A DNA stretch of 64,000 bases from Sulfuritalea sp. (GCA_016710465.1 JADJVS010000016.1:372001-436000); one strand, 5' to 3'; shown: positions 53,162 to 61,905, counted from the stretch's first letter. Notes: generated from the sequence alone by a model not told the origin. Numbers and translations are program-made.

Positions 53162-54373
53162 CTACTTGGCTTCGGTGGCGGAGCGGGGTGCGCTTGCCGG
53201 TGTTGTCTCGCCTTCCTTGAAAGGCGTGGCCTTCACGGTCACGGGCGTGCCCGGCCGCAACATCTGCAGTACCTGCAGGCCCTCTACGATCACCTGGTCG
53301 CCGGGCGCGAGACCTGCCGCAACGAGCCATTTATCGCCGATCTCACGATCAAGCGTGAGCATGCGCAGTCCGACTTTGCCTTCGGCATCCACGATCATCG
53401 CATAAGGCGCCCCTTTCGGATCGCGTGATACGCCCTGCTGGGGAACGAGGATGGCCTTCTCTTCGACCCCCTCCTTCACGGCCACGCGAACGAACATCCC
53501 CGGGAGGAGCATTCCTTTAGGATTGGGAAATACCGTGCGCAGGATCACCGAACCGGTGGAGGGATCGACCGAGATATCACTGAACTGCAATGTCCCTTCC
53601 GGGGGATAGGTCGAACCGTCTTCCAAGATGAGCCTGACCTTGTTCTGCCCCGTTTCCTCGTTACGCAGGCGGCCTTCCTGCAGGCGCCGTTTCACGCGCA
53701 GCAATTCGGTGGTGGATTGGGGCACGTCGGCGTAGATGGGATCCGTCTGTTGAATGGTCGCCAGCGCTGTGGGTTGATAGGCCGTGACCATGGCGCCATC
53801 GGTCACGCTGGATTTGCCGATGTACCCGGAGATGGGCGCCGTGACCTTGGTGTATCCCAGATTGATGCGGGCCGTGTCGACCTGCGCATTCCAGGACTCG
53901 ATATCGGCCTGGATCTGTTTCAGCGCGGCGGCCGCATCGTCATAGTCCTGCTGGCTCACCGCTTTGTCCGCGAGCAATTCCTTGTAGCGCTCGGCCCGCG
54001 AGCGGATTGAAAACAGATTGGCCTCGGCGCGCCCAAGGGCGGCCCGCGCATTGTCGAGCGCCGCTTGAAAGGGCGCGGGATCGATCTGGTAGAGCACTTG
54101 GCCCGCCTTGACCTCGGAGCCCTCGGTAAACAGGCGCTTCAATATCAGGCCGCTGACCTGGGGCCGGATCTCGGCAATCCGGAAAGCAGATGTTCGCCCC
54201 GGCAACTGGGTGGTCAGCGTGATCTTTTGCGGCTGGATCGTCACAGTGGACACTTGCGGCGCCGGGCGGGCGGGCGGGGGCGCTTGGCGGTTGCAGCCCG
54301 CCAGCACAAGCCCGCCCAACAGGGCCACGAGAGCCACGCTTCGGGATTTATTGACCGTTCTATCGAGGCGCAT
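53162..54373 (-). CDS. RND efflux periplasmic adaptor (AcrA/MexA-like)
   Basis: A 403-residue lipoprotein; the start at 54373 has GGAG 10 nt upstream and opens a signal peptide with LAGC lipobox. It shows TLTTQLPGRTSAFRIAEIRPQVSGLILKRLFTEGSEVKAGQVLYQIDPA, a coiled-coil hairpin, KVTAPISGYIGKSSVTDGAMVT and the terminal GTPVTVKATPF segment. First gene of the efflux operon, directly next to the TetR regulator gene, which reads in the same direction just upstream. Confidence 0.95.
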   Translation of the reverse strand: MRLDRTVNKSRSVALVALLGGLVLAGCNRQAPPPARPAPQVSTVTIQPQKITLTTQLPGRTSAFRIAEIRPQVSGLILKRLFTEGSEVKAGQVLYQIDPAPFQAALDNARAALGRAEANLFSIRSRAERYKELLADKAVSQQDYDDAAAALKQIQADIESWNAQVDTARINLGYTKVTAPISGYIGKSSVTDGAMVTAYQPTALATIQQTDPIYADVPQSTTELLRVKRRLQEGRLRNEETGQNKVRLILEDGSTYPPEGTLQFSDISVDPSTGSVILRTVFPNPKGMLLPGMFVRVAVKEGVEEKAILVPQQGVSRDPKGAPYAMIVDAEGKVGLRMLTLDREIGDKWLVAAGLAPGDQVIVEGLQVLQMLRPGTPVTVKATPFKEGETTPASAPRSATEAK

Positions 54374-54414
54374 CAGATTTTCTCCAGGTAGCATTGAATT
54401 TGAATGGATCGGGA

Positions 54415-55041
54415 TCAAGGCTGCTTCGTTTCCCGGGCGAACGCCCGGAGAAAACAATCGACAATCTGGGCGATCTTGGTTTGTTTCGCATCTAAAGCAG
54501 GACAAGCACTCCCGGACCCGCAAAAAAGCCGGCGGGTATGTTCGTAGCCGTAGAGCATGCCCATCAGCGTCTCGGCGGCAAACAGTGGATCGTCCCGGCG
54601 CAGATGACCATCCCCCATGGCGCGGTCAAGAAAAGCAGCGAGCCCACGGACGGTCTGTCCGGGCCCTTTGTCAAAAAACGCCTGGCCCAAAGCCGGAAAA
54701 TGCGGCACTTCTGCGCTCAGGGTGCGGAACATTGCCAGGCCTTCATCACTCAGCACCCGCTGCTGCAAAGCAGTGGCGAAATCCAGCAGTTGCTTGCGAA
54801 AGTCCCCTACGTCGCCGTCCAGAGCGACCAGGATGGTGTCTGCGTGGTTGCGCGCCACTTCGCTGAACAGATCTTCCTTGCAGGGGAAGTGGTTGTAGAC
54901 GGTCTGCCTGGCCACGCCGGCGCGTTCCGCGATGCGGTCTATGCTGGCGCGGTAACCCTCTTCCATGAAGGCTTCTGCAGCAGCCTGGATCAGGCGTTGA
55001 TGGCTGTCGGTGAATTCAATTTCGGCTGTCGGACGGCTCAT
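54415..55041 (-). CDS. TetR/AcrR-family regulator of the RND operon
   Basis: A 208-residue repressor with the N-terminal TetR helix-turn-helix (QAAAEAFMEEGYRASIDRIAERAGVARQTVYNHFPCKEDLFSEV). The C-terminal ligand domain includes a TetR_C pattern (PHFPALGQAFFDKGPGQTVRGLAAFLDR). It lies 41 bp upstream of the efflux adaptor on the same strand and could form one transcript with the pump. An imperfect 22-bp dyad (55071-55092) stands 30 bp before its start and probably is its operator. Confidence 0.9.
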   Translation of the reverse strand: MSRPTAEIEFTDSHQRLIQAAAEAFMEEGYRASIDRIAERAGVARQTVYNHFPCKEDLFSEVARNHADTILVALDGDVGDFRKQLLDFATALQQRVLSDEGLAMFRTLSAEVPHFPALGQAFFDKGPGQTVRGLAAFLDRAMGDGHLRRDDPLFAAETLMGMLYGYEHTRRLFCGSGSACPALDAKQTKIAQIVDCFLRAFARETKQP

Positions 55042-55070
55042 GGGCTTCCTCGAGTCTTTGATTTGGATTA

Positions 55071-55092
55071 GACTAGACTATATAGTATAGTA
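55071..55092. promoter_or_regulatory. Probable TetR operator in a divergent promoter
   Basis: The dyad GACTAGACTA-TA-TAGTATAGTA pairs at 8 of 10 positions per arm and contains the perfect palindrome ACTATATAGT (55077-55086). It lies between two divergent TetR genes, 30 bp from one and 116 bp from the other. Confidence 0.65.
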
Positions 55093-55208
55093 CAGTTTGT
55101 GCTCTATGCCGTCTGTTTGTTTATTGCCGTGCCCGTCGTGAGAAAGCAATGCCGGAGCCGAATCTATCAGCACACGCCGGGCGGACCAGTCTTTATTCGG
55201 AGTGCTTT

Positions 55209-55862
55209 ATGGCCGGTGAGTTCTTGGGAAAAACCGTTCGCCGCCGGCGCAAGGACGCCCGACCGTCGGAGTTGACGGCGGCTGCCTTGCAGCTTTTTAT
55301 CGAAAAAGGATATGCGGCGACAAGACTCGATGACATAGCGGCCCGCGCCGGTGTCGTGAAAGGCACCCTGTACCTTTACTTCGACAGCAAGGAGGCGCTG
55401 TTCAACGCGGTGGTGCGCGAAGGCTTGGTGCCGGCGCTATCTCTATCTGAGTGGAAGGAGCGGATTGCGGATTACGCCGGCAGTTCGCCGGACTTGCTGC
55501 GGGAGGTCATTCTGGATTTCTGGCGGGTGGTCGGATCGGGCCAAGCCGGAGGCTTGCTGAAACTGGTCCTCTCCGAGGCGGGAAATTCTTCGGATTTCGC
55601 CCATATCTATCACGATGCGGTGATTGCGCAGGGCATCGATCTGCTGCGCGCGGTGATAGCGCGCGGCATGGCGCGCGGGGAGTTCCGCGCGGTCGACACC
55701 GAGGCCGTGGCCCACATCGTCATGGCACCACTTCTGATGCGCATGATCTGGGAGCACTCCCTCGGCTGCGGCGTTCCGGGCGTGCCGACGAAGCGTTATC
55801 TGGCCGAATACCTCGAGCTGATGTTGAGCGGCTTGCGCAGCGGTTGCTCTCCGAATCGATGA
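55209..55862 (+). CDS. TetR-family regulator, linked to mlaE remnant
   Basis: A 217-residue regulator; the start at 55209 has GGAG 7 nt upstream. The helix-turn-helix is [48 protein letters not shown]. The C-terminal part resembles the TetR_C domain of AefR-like proteins ([24 protein letters not shown]). Its stop overlaps the start of the broken mlaE as ATGA, so it once regulated, and was cotranscribed with, a phospholipid-transport operon. Confidence 0.9.
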   Translation: MAGEFLGKTVRRRRKDARPSELTAAALQLFIEKGYAATRLDDIAARAGVVKGTLYLYFDSKEALFNAVVREGLVPALSLSEWKERIADYAGSSPDLLREVILDFWRVVGSGQAGGLLKLVLSEAGNSSDFAHIYHDAVIAQGIDLLRAVIARGMARGEFRAVDTEAVAHIVMAPLLMRMIWEHSLGCGVPGVPTKRYLAEYLELMLSGLRSGCSPNR

Positions 55863-56694
55863 ACGCAGTGACCGGTTTTCTCGAAAACCTCGGCGGGCGC
55901 GCAACCAGCTCGATCCACCGCCTCGGTTTCGCCAGTCGCTTTCTGCTGCTCACACTGCAGAACTCCGGCATGTGCTTGCGCCGCTTTTCGCTGGTGGTGC
56001 GCGAGATTTATTCCGCCGGCGTGCTGTCCTTGATCATCATCCTGGTGTCCGGCCTGTTCGTCGGCATGGTGCTGGGCCTGCAGGGCAGCGACACCCTGGA
56101 GCGCTACGGCTCGTCCTCGGCGCTGGGTGTGCTGGTGGCGCTGTCGCTGGTGCGCGAGTTCGGGCCGATGGTGGCGGGCCTGTTGTTCGCCAGCCGCGCC
56201 GGCTCGGCCATCACCGCGGAAATCGGCCTGATGAAAGCCACCGAGCAGCTCGACGCTATAGAAATGATGGCGGTGGACCCGATCGCGCGCGTAATTGCGC
56301 CGCGCTTCTGGGCCGGCGTCATTTCGATGCCGCTGCTGGGGTCATGTTTTCGGCGATGGGCGTATTCGGCGGTTACCTGGTCGGCGTGCGCTTGATCGGG
56401 GTCGACGAGGGCTCGTTCTGGTCGCAGATGCAGGCCGCGGTCGACTTCCGCGATGACATACTCAACGGCGTGATCAAGAGCCTGGTGTTCGGCATCGCGG
56501 TCAGTTGGATCGCGGTGTTCGAGGGTTATGACGCACCGCCCACCGCCGAGGGCGTATCGGGGGCGACCACGCGCACCGTGGTGACTTCGTCGCTGTCGAT
56601 ACTCGCGCTGGATTTCATGCTGACTGCATTCACGCGGCCCTGGACCCCTATGCGTACATGCGCAGCGCCTATCTGCAGCGCCGCCGCAACCTGA
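55859..56694 (+). pseudogene. mlaE: Frameshifted mlaE-like permease gene
   Basis: From ATG 55859 the frame encodes a typical MlaE permease without STAS domain ([75 protein letters not shown]). At about 56340 one base is missing: CTGCTGGGGTCATG stands where CTGCTGGCGGTCATG is expected. The next frame continues [27 protein letters not shown] to [11 protein letters not shown], where the last few codons are replaced by sequence of an mlaA gene. A sequencing error could explain the frameshift but not the 3' fusion. Confidence 0.85.
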
Positions 56695-57065
56695 TTTACG
56701 ACGGCAATCCGCCGCGCGAATCGGATCCCAATCCCGACCCGCAGCACAATCCTGATTCCAAGCCGAGTTCGGATAAGAACTGGGACTCCGGCGCGCACGG
56801 CTTGGCTACGATCAATGACAATTTCAATGCGCCACCTGTCGTGTTGGTCACCCAGCAAGGCGAGCGCGTAACCTCCTTGCCCAGTGAGAAATTCAAACCG
56901 ATAACGGAATCTCCTGAGGCTGCGACACAGCCGATCACTGCGAGGCTGCAGGCTGCCGGCGTGCCCCGATCAGTTTACGAACCCAATATCCCTTACAACC
57001 ATGACGCGCTGCTCGCCGCTCCCGCGGTGCATACCGGGATTGCGCAAACCAAGATGAGGCCATGA
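56628..57065 (+). pseudogene. mlaA: 3' fragment of an mlaA (VacJ)-like lipoprotein gene
   Basis: In a third frame the sequence reads [30 protein letters not shown], the C-terminal signature of MlaA/VacJ proteins, followed by a long disordered Pro/Asn/Ser-rich tail to a stop at 57065. The first 200 or so residues of MlaA, with lipobox and membrane-ring helices, are missing. The fragment is fused to the end of mlaE, so everything between (mlaF, mlaD, mlaC, most of mlaA in common gene orders) was lost in one deletion or never present. Confidence 0.8.
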
Positions 57066-57101
57066 TGAAATTATTTTTCGCACTGTGTTTTTTCTTGCCG
57101 G
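57062..57101 (+). pseudogene. Remnant 5' end of an exported protein gene
   Basis: An ATG overlapping the mlaA stop (ATGA) starts MMKLFFALCFFLP, the beginning of a signal peptide. After 13 codons the sequence switches to the antisense of pldA. In mla operons an exported MlaC-like protein is one candidate for the lost gene. Confidence 0.55.
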
Positions 57102-57706
57102 TACTTGAAGCTCAATTGGAAGCGGGCAGTCGCTCCGCTACCCACGACAAAGTACATGGGCTCATTGGCCGACAACGCCGGTTCGTCCATGGCATATGAC
57201 ATGCTGTCTGTCGCGCTGGATCGCGTGACGGGCGTCGCGTCCCCATCCCTGGGCGCACTCATTTGCTCGATCGGATCGGCGGCAGTAACCACGAGGGCCA
57301 GCCGGTTCGATTCGGATCCAGCCAGATGTGCCCGAACCAGCCCCGATAGCTGGGCTGGCAATACCCCGCGATACCTTCGGCGCGCGTCCCTTGACGAAAC
57401 CGGATTGACGGCGGCAAGTTCCACTTCCAGCGTCCCGCCCTCGCGCACCATCTTGAGCCTGATGGTGTCCGGCCAATCCACCTGCGTCGCCGGTTTAACG
57501 ATATCGAGCAAAATCGGTGCCCCTGCGCGCGCAGTCTCGTCCGGGGTGGCAATCAGCCAAGCCGGCGTCGCAGCGGCGGGCAGCGCGGCCAAGTGCAAGG
57601 ATGCGGCCAGCCCCAGCAGGCGCACCACGCTGGCGAAATCGTCCCGGCTCAGAGCAATGTCGTGCAGGTGTCCCCGGTCACGCACTGCAGTCATCGCGTG
57701 CAGCAT
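57071..57706 (-). pseudogene. pldA: Truncated second pldA copy
   Basis: A 211-codon frame repeats the N-terminal half of the intact PldA at 43.3-44.5 kb (PAWLIATPDETARAGAPI, GVLPAQLSGLVRAHLAGSESNRLALVVTAADPIEQM, ALSANEPMYFVVG) and breaks off after FQLSFKYR with an unrelated tail of 8 residues. The whole catalytic barrel is missing. Its ATG overlaps the stop of the DUF2934/DUF6781 gene as TAATG. A stable secreted fragment may still be made, but phospholipase activity is impossible. Confidence 0.88.
57092..57640. repeat. Direct repeat (pldA 5' half), copy 2
   Basis: The partner of the repeat at 43892-44440, same orientation. Recombination between the two would delete or duplicate about 13.2 kb that carries the EAL, GST, OYE and RND genes. 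Confidence 0.8.
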
Positions 57707-58578
57707 TAGCTGCCCCTGACCGAAGAGGGAAGCGTGGACTTGTCCGCGGATGTCGATTGCAGGCGTTCGGCGATGCCTTTGAGCATTCCGGCCGCGAGAC
57801 TGGCAAGCAAGGCCGCGTCTTTGTGCAAGGTCTGCGTCCCGGTTCTCGACAGCTTACGGGTGGTTTTGGTTGCGGCATGGGTGATTTCGGGCAACGCCAA
57901 CTTGACCTGGCCGCCTACCGCCGTGCCGCTGGCGCAAGCATGTTCTACGAGGTCGAGCAGGGTGACCTGGGTAACCCCGGCTGCGCTCTCGGCCGCGTCG
58001 GCGAGGGTTTCGATGAACAGCAATTCCAGCGCGGCGAGGTCGTCCATGGTTTTCTTCAGCACTTGTCCGGAAAATTCGCTGGAGCGACCGGCGGCCTCCT
58101 GTATCGCCAGTTGGGTTGCCTCCGCCACCGATGCCAGCGCGTCGTCCAGACCTCGCATGGCCTCCTTCAACACTTGCGCCCGATGCTCGGCGCGCTCGGC
58201 ACCCTGGTGTGCACCGGCAACCACGGAGGAAACGACCCGTTTCATGGCCTCTATGTCGAGTTTGCCACCCGAAAGTGCCTGGAGCGTGATCGCCCGCACC
58301 CTGTCGGCAATAGCGGCAGGGCTCTCTTTGCACGCGAGCTGGACTTGTTGTTCGATCTCATGTCTCTCCTCTTGTTGCAGGATGCGATCGATCTCCGCTT
58401 CCGCCGCCAGCCAATCCGCTGCAACATCCCCTCCGGTGAAGCCGCACCTCTCGGCGATGTAGTAAGCGGCTTCGGCGATCATGCGATAACGCTCTTCGGG
58501 CGTGACAGTATATGTCGTCGCCACGGCGACAGAATTCGCCTTCGGCATGCCGGTGGTCTTGCCTTTAGTCGGTTTCAT
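57706..58578 (-). CDS. DUF2934-DUF6781-like protein
   Basis: A 290-residue protein. The N-terminal basic part is followed by the DUF2934 motif (YRMIAEAAYYIAERCGFTGG, ADWLAAEAEIDRIL), then a long all-helical region with repeated Ala/Glu-rich heptads, like DUF6781. The C-terminus carries a short hydrophobic patch (ALLASLAAGMLKGIAERL). It is cytoplasmic with no signal peptide. The function is unknown; phasin-like or stress-granule association is a guess from the amphipathic helices. It is flanked by overlaps: the 62-residue gene upstream (4 bp) and the pldA fragment downstream (TAATG). Confidence 0.8.
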   Translation of the reverse strand: MKPTKGKTTGMPKANSVAVATTYTVTPEERYRMIAEAAYYIAERCGFTGGDVAADWLAAEAEIDRILQQEERHEIEQQVQLACKESPAAIADRVRAITLQALSGGKLDIEAMKRVVSSVVAGAHQGAERAEHRAQVLKEAMRGLDDALASVAEATQLAIQEAAGRSSEFSGQVLKKTMDDLAALELLFIETLADAAESAAGVTQVTLLDLVEHACASGTAVGGQVKLALPEITHAATKTTRKLSRTGTQTLHKDAALLASLAAGMLKGIAERLQSTSADKSTLPSSVRGS

Positions 58579-58763
58579 GGCACTGCCTCCTTTTCCCGTC
58601 TCATCAATGCGACAAAGCGGTTTTCTTGGTCACCGCCGACGGCGGCGAGTCCTTGCACCAAATCCCGGAAATGGCGGCGCATGAGAGGGCCGATACCGGA
58701 GAGCTTGCTGGCCGGGCGGTCGGTGATGGGCTCGGGTGCTGTGAATGTGAGGATGTCGGCCAT
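58575..58763 (-). CDS. Small protein preceding the DUF2934 gene
   Basis: A 62-residue frame (MADILTFTAPEPITDRPASK start) whose stop overlaps the next ATG as ATGA. The middle part, GPLMRRHFRDLVQGLAAVGGDQENRFVALMRRE, looks like a real amphipathic protein. The family is not recognised. The coupling suggests it works with the DUF2934/DUF6781 protein. Confidence 0.55.
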   Translation of the reverse strand: MADILTFTAPEPITDRPASKLSGIGPLMRRHFRDLVQGLAAVGGDQENRFVALMRREKEAVP

Positions 58764-58769
58764 GCCGCT

Positions 58770-59336
58770 CTATCCGTCCTTTGGTCGCTGGCGTCCCCGC
58801 GCTGGATGACGGGGCGACATCGTGGCAAGCCATGCCCAGGACATGAGAATGGCGATGTAATTCAGGCCAAGCATCCAGGTCTCCGTCCAGGAAATGCCGT
58901 TCACGGTCCAGTCCGAAAGAGGCCACAGAAAGGGCGTGGGGTAGAAGTCATGGGTGTGCGTGGGGATGTCGAGCAGAATGTGTAGTCCCCATCCGCCCAT
59001 TTCCCAGCAGGGTCGGCGGCGCCACCAGCAGGCGATGGCGAGCACGGCCGCGAAGACGACAGCGCTGTGGCCCAGGCTATACAGGACCGCGGTCAGCGGA
59101 AAAATCGGATGGCCATTCAAGGATGGATGTCCCAAGGACTCCGGGTTCGCGAACTGAGCCCACGTCAGGTTTCCGTCGACGACGCCGAGGAGGAGAAAAC
59201 CGAACAACGGCGTGAAGGCCACGAGATCGGGCGCAATACCCCAGGCAATCGCGCCCCGCGTACTCACGGGCTGCCCGTGTTGCGTCAATGCTTGCGCCCC
59301 TACCGATACCCACAGGCCATGCGCCAGAATGTCCAT
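58770..59336 (-). CDS. Membrane-bound metal-dependent hydrolase-like protein (YdjM/DUF457-like)
   Basis: A 188-residue protein with four to five transmembrane segments. It begins MDILAHGLWVSVG, has GIAPDLVAFTPLFGFLLLGV, LYSLGHSAVVFAAVLAIACWW and GGWGLHILLDIPTHTHDFYPTPFLWPLSDWTVNG; the histidines and aspartates (DxLAH, HILLDIPTHTHDF) match the YdjM-type family. The substrate is unknown. It lies just upstream of the DUF2934 unit on the same strand. Confidence 0.8.
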   Translation of the reverse strand: MDILAHGLWVSVGAQALTQHGQPVSTRGAIAWGIAPDLVAFTPLFGFLLLGVVDGNLTWAQFANPESLGHPSLNGHPIFPLTAVLYSLGHSAVVFAAVLAIACWWRRRPCWEMGGWGLHILLDIPTHTHDFYPTPFLWPLSDWTVNGISWTETWMLGLNYIAILMSWAWLATMSPRHPARGRQRPKDG

Positions 59337-59370
59337 CGTTATCGAGGCCCGCGCACAATCGCGCCTTCAT

Positions 59371-59850
59371 TCACGGCGGTGGACAGAGCGCATCCGAAGC
59401 GGACGGAGCCACGAATACATGCGCTCGCCCAAGCGCCACGGGGGCATTCGGGGTACGCTGCCAGCAGCGTATCCCAACGGCTGCGACACGCTTGCCAACC
59501 CTATGTATCTCACATCTTGCGAATAAATCTCTTGGTTCGGCGGTACTCAGGTAGTCAATTGAGAAATCTACCAGCTTGGGTAGTAGTTCCTCACGCAGCA
59601 GGGCGTAGGTCTCCGAAAGCGCAACCACTTGCATAAAGGTTGCGACCACGCCACCGTGGAGCGCCGGCAGGATCGGGTTGCCGATCCAGCGGGCATCGAA
59701 GGGCATGTGATAAGCAACCTCATCCGATTCGTGTGGATCGATCAACCGGATACCAAGATGACGCGCATAGGGGATGGCTTCCAGCGTGGCAGCGATTCGC
59801 TGATGCATCCGCAAAGCGTCGGTGCCCGATCGTTCATTTGTTCCATTCAC
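59371..59850 (-). CDS. PaaI-type hotdog thioesterase 1
   Basis: A 159-residue hotdog-fold protein with the PaaI pattern PILPALHGGVVATFMQVVALSETY and LVDFSIDYLSTAEPRDLFARCEIHRVGKRVA. Such enzymes hydrolyse acyl-CoA or act on aryl-CoA. The start overlaps the next upstream thioesterase gene by 4 bp, so the two are cotranscribed and may form a mixed oligomer. Confidence 0.88.
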   Translation of the reverse strand: MNGTNERSGTDALRMHQRIAATLEAIPYARHLGIRLIDPHESDEVAYHMPFDARWIGNPILPALHGGVVATFMQVVALSETYALLREELLPKLVDFSIDYLSTAEPRDLFARCEIHRVGKRVAAVGIRCWQRTPNAPVALGRAHVFVAPSASDALCPPP

Positions 59851-60335
59851 GGCTTGCCTCCCAAGAAACTTGCCGCGTCAGAAATACGAATCGAACTCGA
59901 CGACAGCATGAACGTGCCTACAGCAATCGCCGATACCTTTGATTGAGGGCCGCTGAGCAATTCGCAGCGTGCAAATGCGATGGACTTTGTCATTCGGTAG
60001 CACTCGGCCACGGCGACAAGATCGGAATCCATCGTCGCCGGCGCCAGATGGTCAATACGCATATCCAGGGTGGCAATCGGAACGTAACGCCCCAACGCGT
60101 GAAAGACCGCCATGCCGCAGGCCGAGTCAGCCATGCTGAACAACACGCCAGGAAAGAAGAACGTCGCGCCCGGATCGCCGGAAAGGAATGGTTGAGGAGG
60201 CAATCGCATCCTTGACTTGCCATCGGCTGCAGGAGCCATCAGTTGCAGCCCGATGTCGCTGCCATGGGGCATATGTTTCATAAACAATCTTGCCAGATCG
60301 GCAATCGATATTTCTTTCGGGGAGGCTGTTTTCAT
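59847..60335 (-). CDS. PaaI-type hotdog thioesterase 2
   Basis: A 162-residue hotdog-fold protein: PQPFLSGDPGATFFFPGVLFSMADSACGMAVFHALG and PIATLDMRIDHLAPATMDSDLVAVAECYRMTKSIAFARCEL. It lacks the usual glycine at the HGG position (FPGVLFSMAD). It is first of a two-gene unit with thioesterase 1 and only remotely alike in sequence. Confidence 0.85.
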   Translation of the reverse strand: MKTASPKEISIADLARLFMKHMPHGSDIGLQLMAPAADGKSRMRLPPQPFLSGDPGATFFFPGVLFSMADSACGMAVFHALGRYVPIATLDMRIDHLAPATMDSDLVAVAECYRMTKSIAFARCELLSGPQSKVSAIAVGTFMLSSSSIRISDAASFLGGKP

Positions 60336-60550
60336 GGCAACTTATTACGGCGTCTCCGAGCGTTCGCTCGGTACGGCTGATCCGGCGGTTGTCAGCCTAT
60401 GAGGCTGGTCACTCGCGGTGTGACTTCTCTGTTTCGCCACGGTTGCTCTCCTATTCGACTCAGATAGAACCCGTCCCTGGCCGGGCCATTCACTCCTGGA
60501 GTTTCTCGGTCTATCCACCGGCACCTCCCGTGAGCCCGCGTATCGGTGAT

Positions 60551-61222
60551 TCAAGCCGTCGTTTGCCCTCGCGGACGCAAACCATCAAGCAATAAGTCCA
60601 TACAGGCATTGAAGTAGGGTTCGGCATCCAGAGGTTCGTTATCGACAGCGCCCAGGGATTCCTGCCAAATGAAGAACCAGACTAGCGGTGCGGTGAGAAG
60701 AGTGACTGCGTACCGGGGATCAATCCGACGAAATTTCCCATCGGCAGCGCCTCGGCTTAGTAAGGCGCCAAGATCGCGACGGGCGGGACCGACCACTTCC
60801 TTAATATAAAAACGCGCGAGTTCCGGGAAATTGGTGGCCTCCGTAATGATCACCTTGGGAATGGCGGCGGCCGGGTTCCCGACCAAGGACTGGAACCATC
60901 CACCAAGAATCTGTCGCAGCAAGTCGTCAACCTTGCCATCATGGTTGGCGACGGCTTCTTCAGTTCGGTTCACGGTGCTCACCAAGGTTTCCCGCACCGC
61001 AGCCTTGAACACATCTTCCTTGTTATCGAAGTAACGGTAGATCGTTCCGCCACTCACTCCTGCCTGGCGGGCGATGTCCTCCATCCGGGTAGCCGAAAAA
61101 CCCTTTTGCGCAAAAACTTCCAAAGCGGCGCGGATGATCTCCGCTGGCCTTTCAGCACTGCGGCGGTGCCAGCGCGGGGAGCTGGACGGATTGTCAGATA
61201 GGCACTGCGTATTTTTAGACAT
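60551..61222 (-). CDS. TetR-family regulator
   Basis: A 223-residue protein with the helix-turn-helix EIIRAALEVFAQKGFSATRMEDIARQAGVSGGTIYRYFDNKEDVFKAAV and a C-terminal TetR_C domain (PKVIITEATNFPELARFYIKEVVGPARRDLGALLSRG). It is divergent from the second TetR gene and the RND adaptor, with a dyad 19 bp from its start, and may control either side. Confidence 0.9.
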   Translation of the reverse strand: MSKNTQCLSDNPSSSPRWHRRSAERPAEIIRAALEVFAQKGFSATRMEDIARQAGVSGGTIYRYFDNKEDVFKAAVRETLVSTVNRTEEAVANHDGKVDDLLRQILGGWFQSLVGNPAAAIPKVIITEATNFPELARFYIKEVVGPARRDLGALLSRGAADGKFRRIDPRYAVTLLTAPLVWFFIWQESLGAVDNEPLDAEPYFNACMDLLLDGLRPRGQTTA

Positions 61223-61240
61223 AGCCGTTGGCGATAGAAG

Positions 61241-61262
61241 TAAATAAGTCTTCAGTTATTTA
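61241..61262. promoter_or_regulatory. Probable TetR operator between divergent regulators
   Basis: Perfect 7-bp arms TAAATAA (61241-61247) and TTATTTA (61256-61262) with an 8-bp spacer that itself extends the symmetry with one mismatch. It lies 19 bp before the leftward TetR gene and 50 bp before the rightward one. Confidence 0.6.
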
Positions 61263-61311
61263 TGATACACTTCAATCAACATATTCGGTAGGTTGGCGAT
61301 GCTCTTGGTTT

Positions 61312-61905
61312 ATGAACGCAGAAACCCGACAGAAAATTCTCGACGCCGCGCTCCAAGCCATTTTGGAAAGCGGCTATCGGGCGAGCGTCGACGACATTGC
61401 CCGGCGGGCGGGGGTCGTCAAGCAAACGATCTATCATCATTTTGCGGGAAAGGATGCGCTGTTCGCCGAGACAGTCAGATGCATGGCGGAAAGCGTCCGG
61501 GTTTCGCTTGACGAGGAACCGGCGGACCTTCGCTCGTGCTTGTTGCGCTTTGCTGCCGTTTATCGCGAGAAAGTATTCGGTGGCACCGGAATTTCGCTCC
61601 ACCGCGTTCTGGTTTCCGAGGTGGCGCGATTTCCTGAATTGGCCAGGGCAGTATTTGCCGCGAACCTGGGCGAAACGCGGCGGCGACTTGCGGCAACCCT
61701 CAGCCGGGCCATGGCGCTGGGCAAGCTGCGCCGGGACGACCCGGAATTCGCATCGGAGATGCTTTTGGGCATGCTGACAGGGATTGAGCACGGCCGGTGC
61801 GTCTTCAATGCCGAGCTTCCCACCGACAAGGCCCCCGAGCGCGCCGGGCGCATCGTCGATTGTTTTCTGCGCGCTTTTAGCTACGAATCCACCCAACAAG
61901 CCTGA
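61312..61905 (+). CDS. TetR/AcrR-family regulator of the second RND operon
   Basis: A 197-residue repressor from ATG 61312. An upstream TTG would add 28 residues without adding to the domain; no strong ribosome site is seen. The helix-turn-helix is ILDAALQAILESGYRASVDDIARRAGVVKQTIYHHFAGKDALFAET. The ligand domain (SLHRVLVSEVARFPELARAVFAANLGETRRRLAATLSRAM) resembles the regulator at 54.4 kb, the two being likely paralogues. It is followed after 11 bp by the efflux adaptor. Confidence 0.9.
   Translation: MNAETRQKILDAALQAILESGYRASVDDIARRAGVVKQTIYHHFAGKDALFAETVRCMAESVRVSLDEEPADLRSCLLRFAAVYREKVFGGTGISLHRVLVSEVARFPELARAVFAANLGETRRRLAATLSRAMALGKLRRDDPEFASEMLLGMLTGIEHGRCVFNAELPTDKAPERAGRIVDCFLRAFSYESTQQA

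Noticed and set aside
55451..56395. 314-residue rightward frame as one protein
   Set aside because: Its first part is out of frame within the TetR gene; the real permease starts at 55859 inside it.
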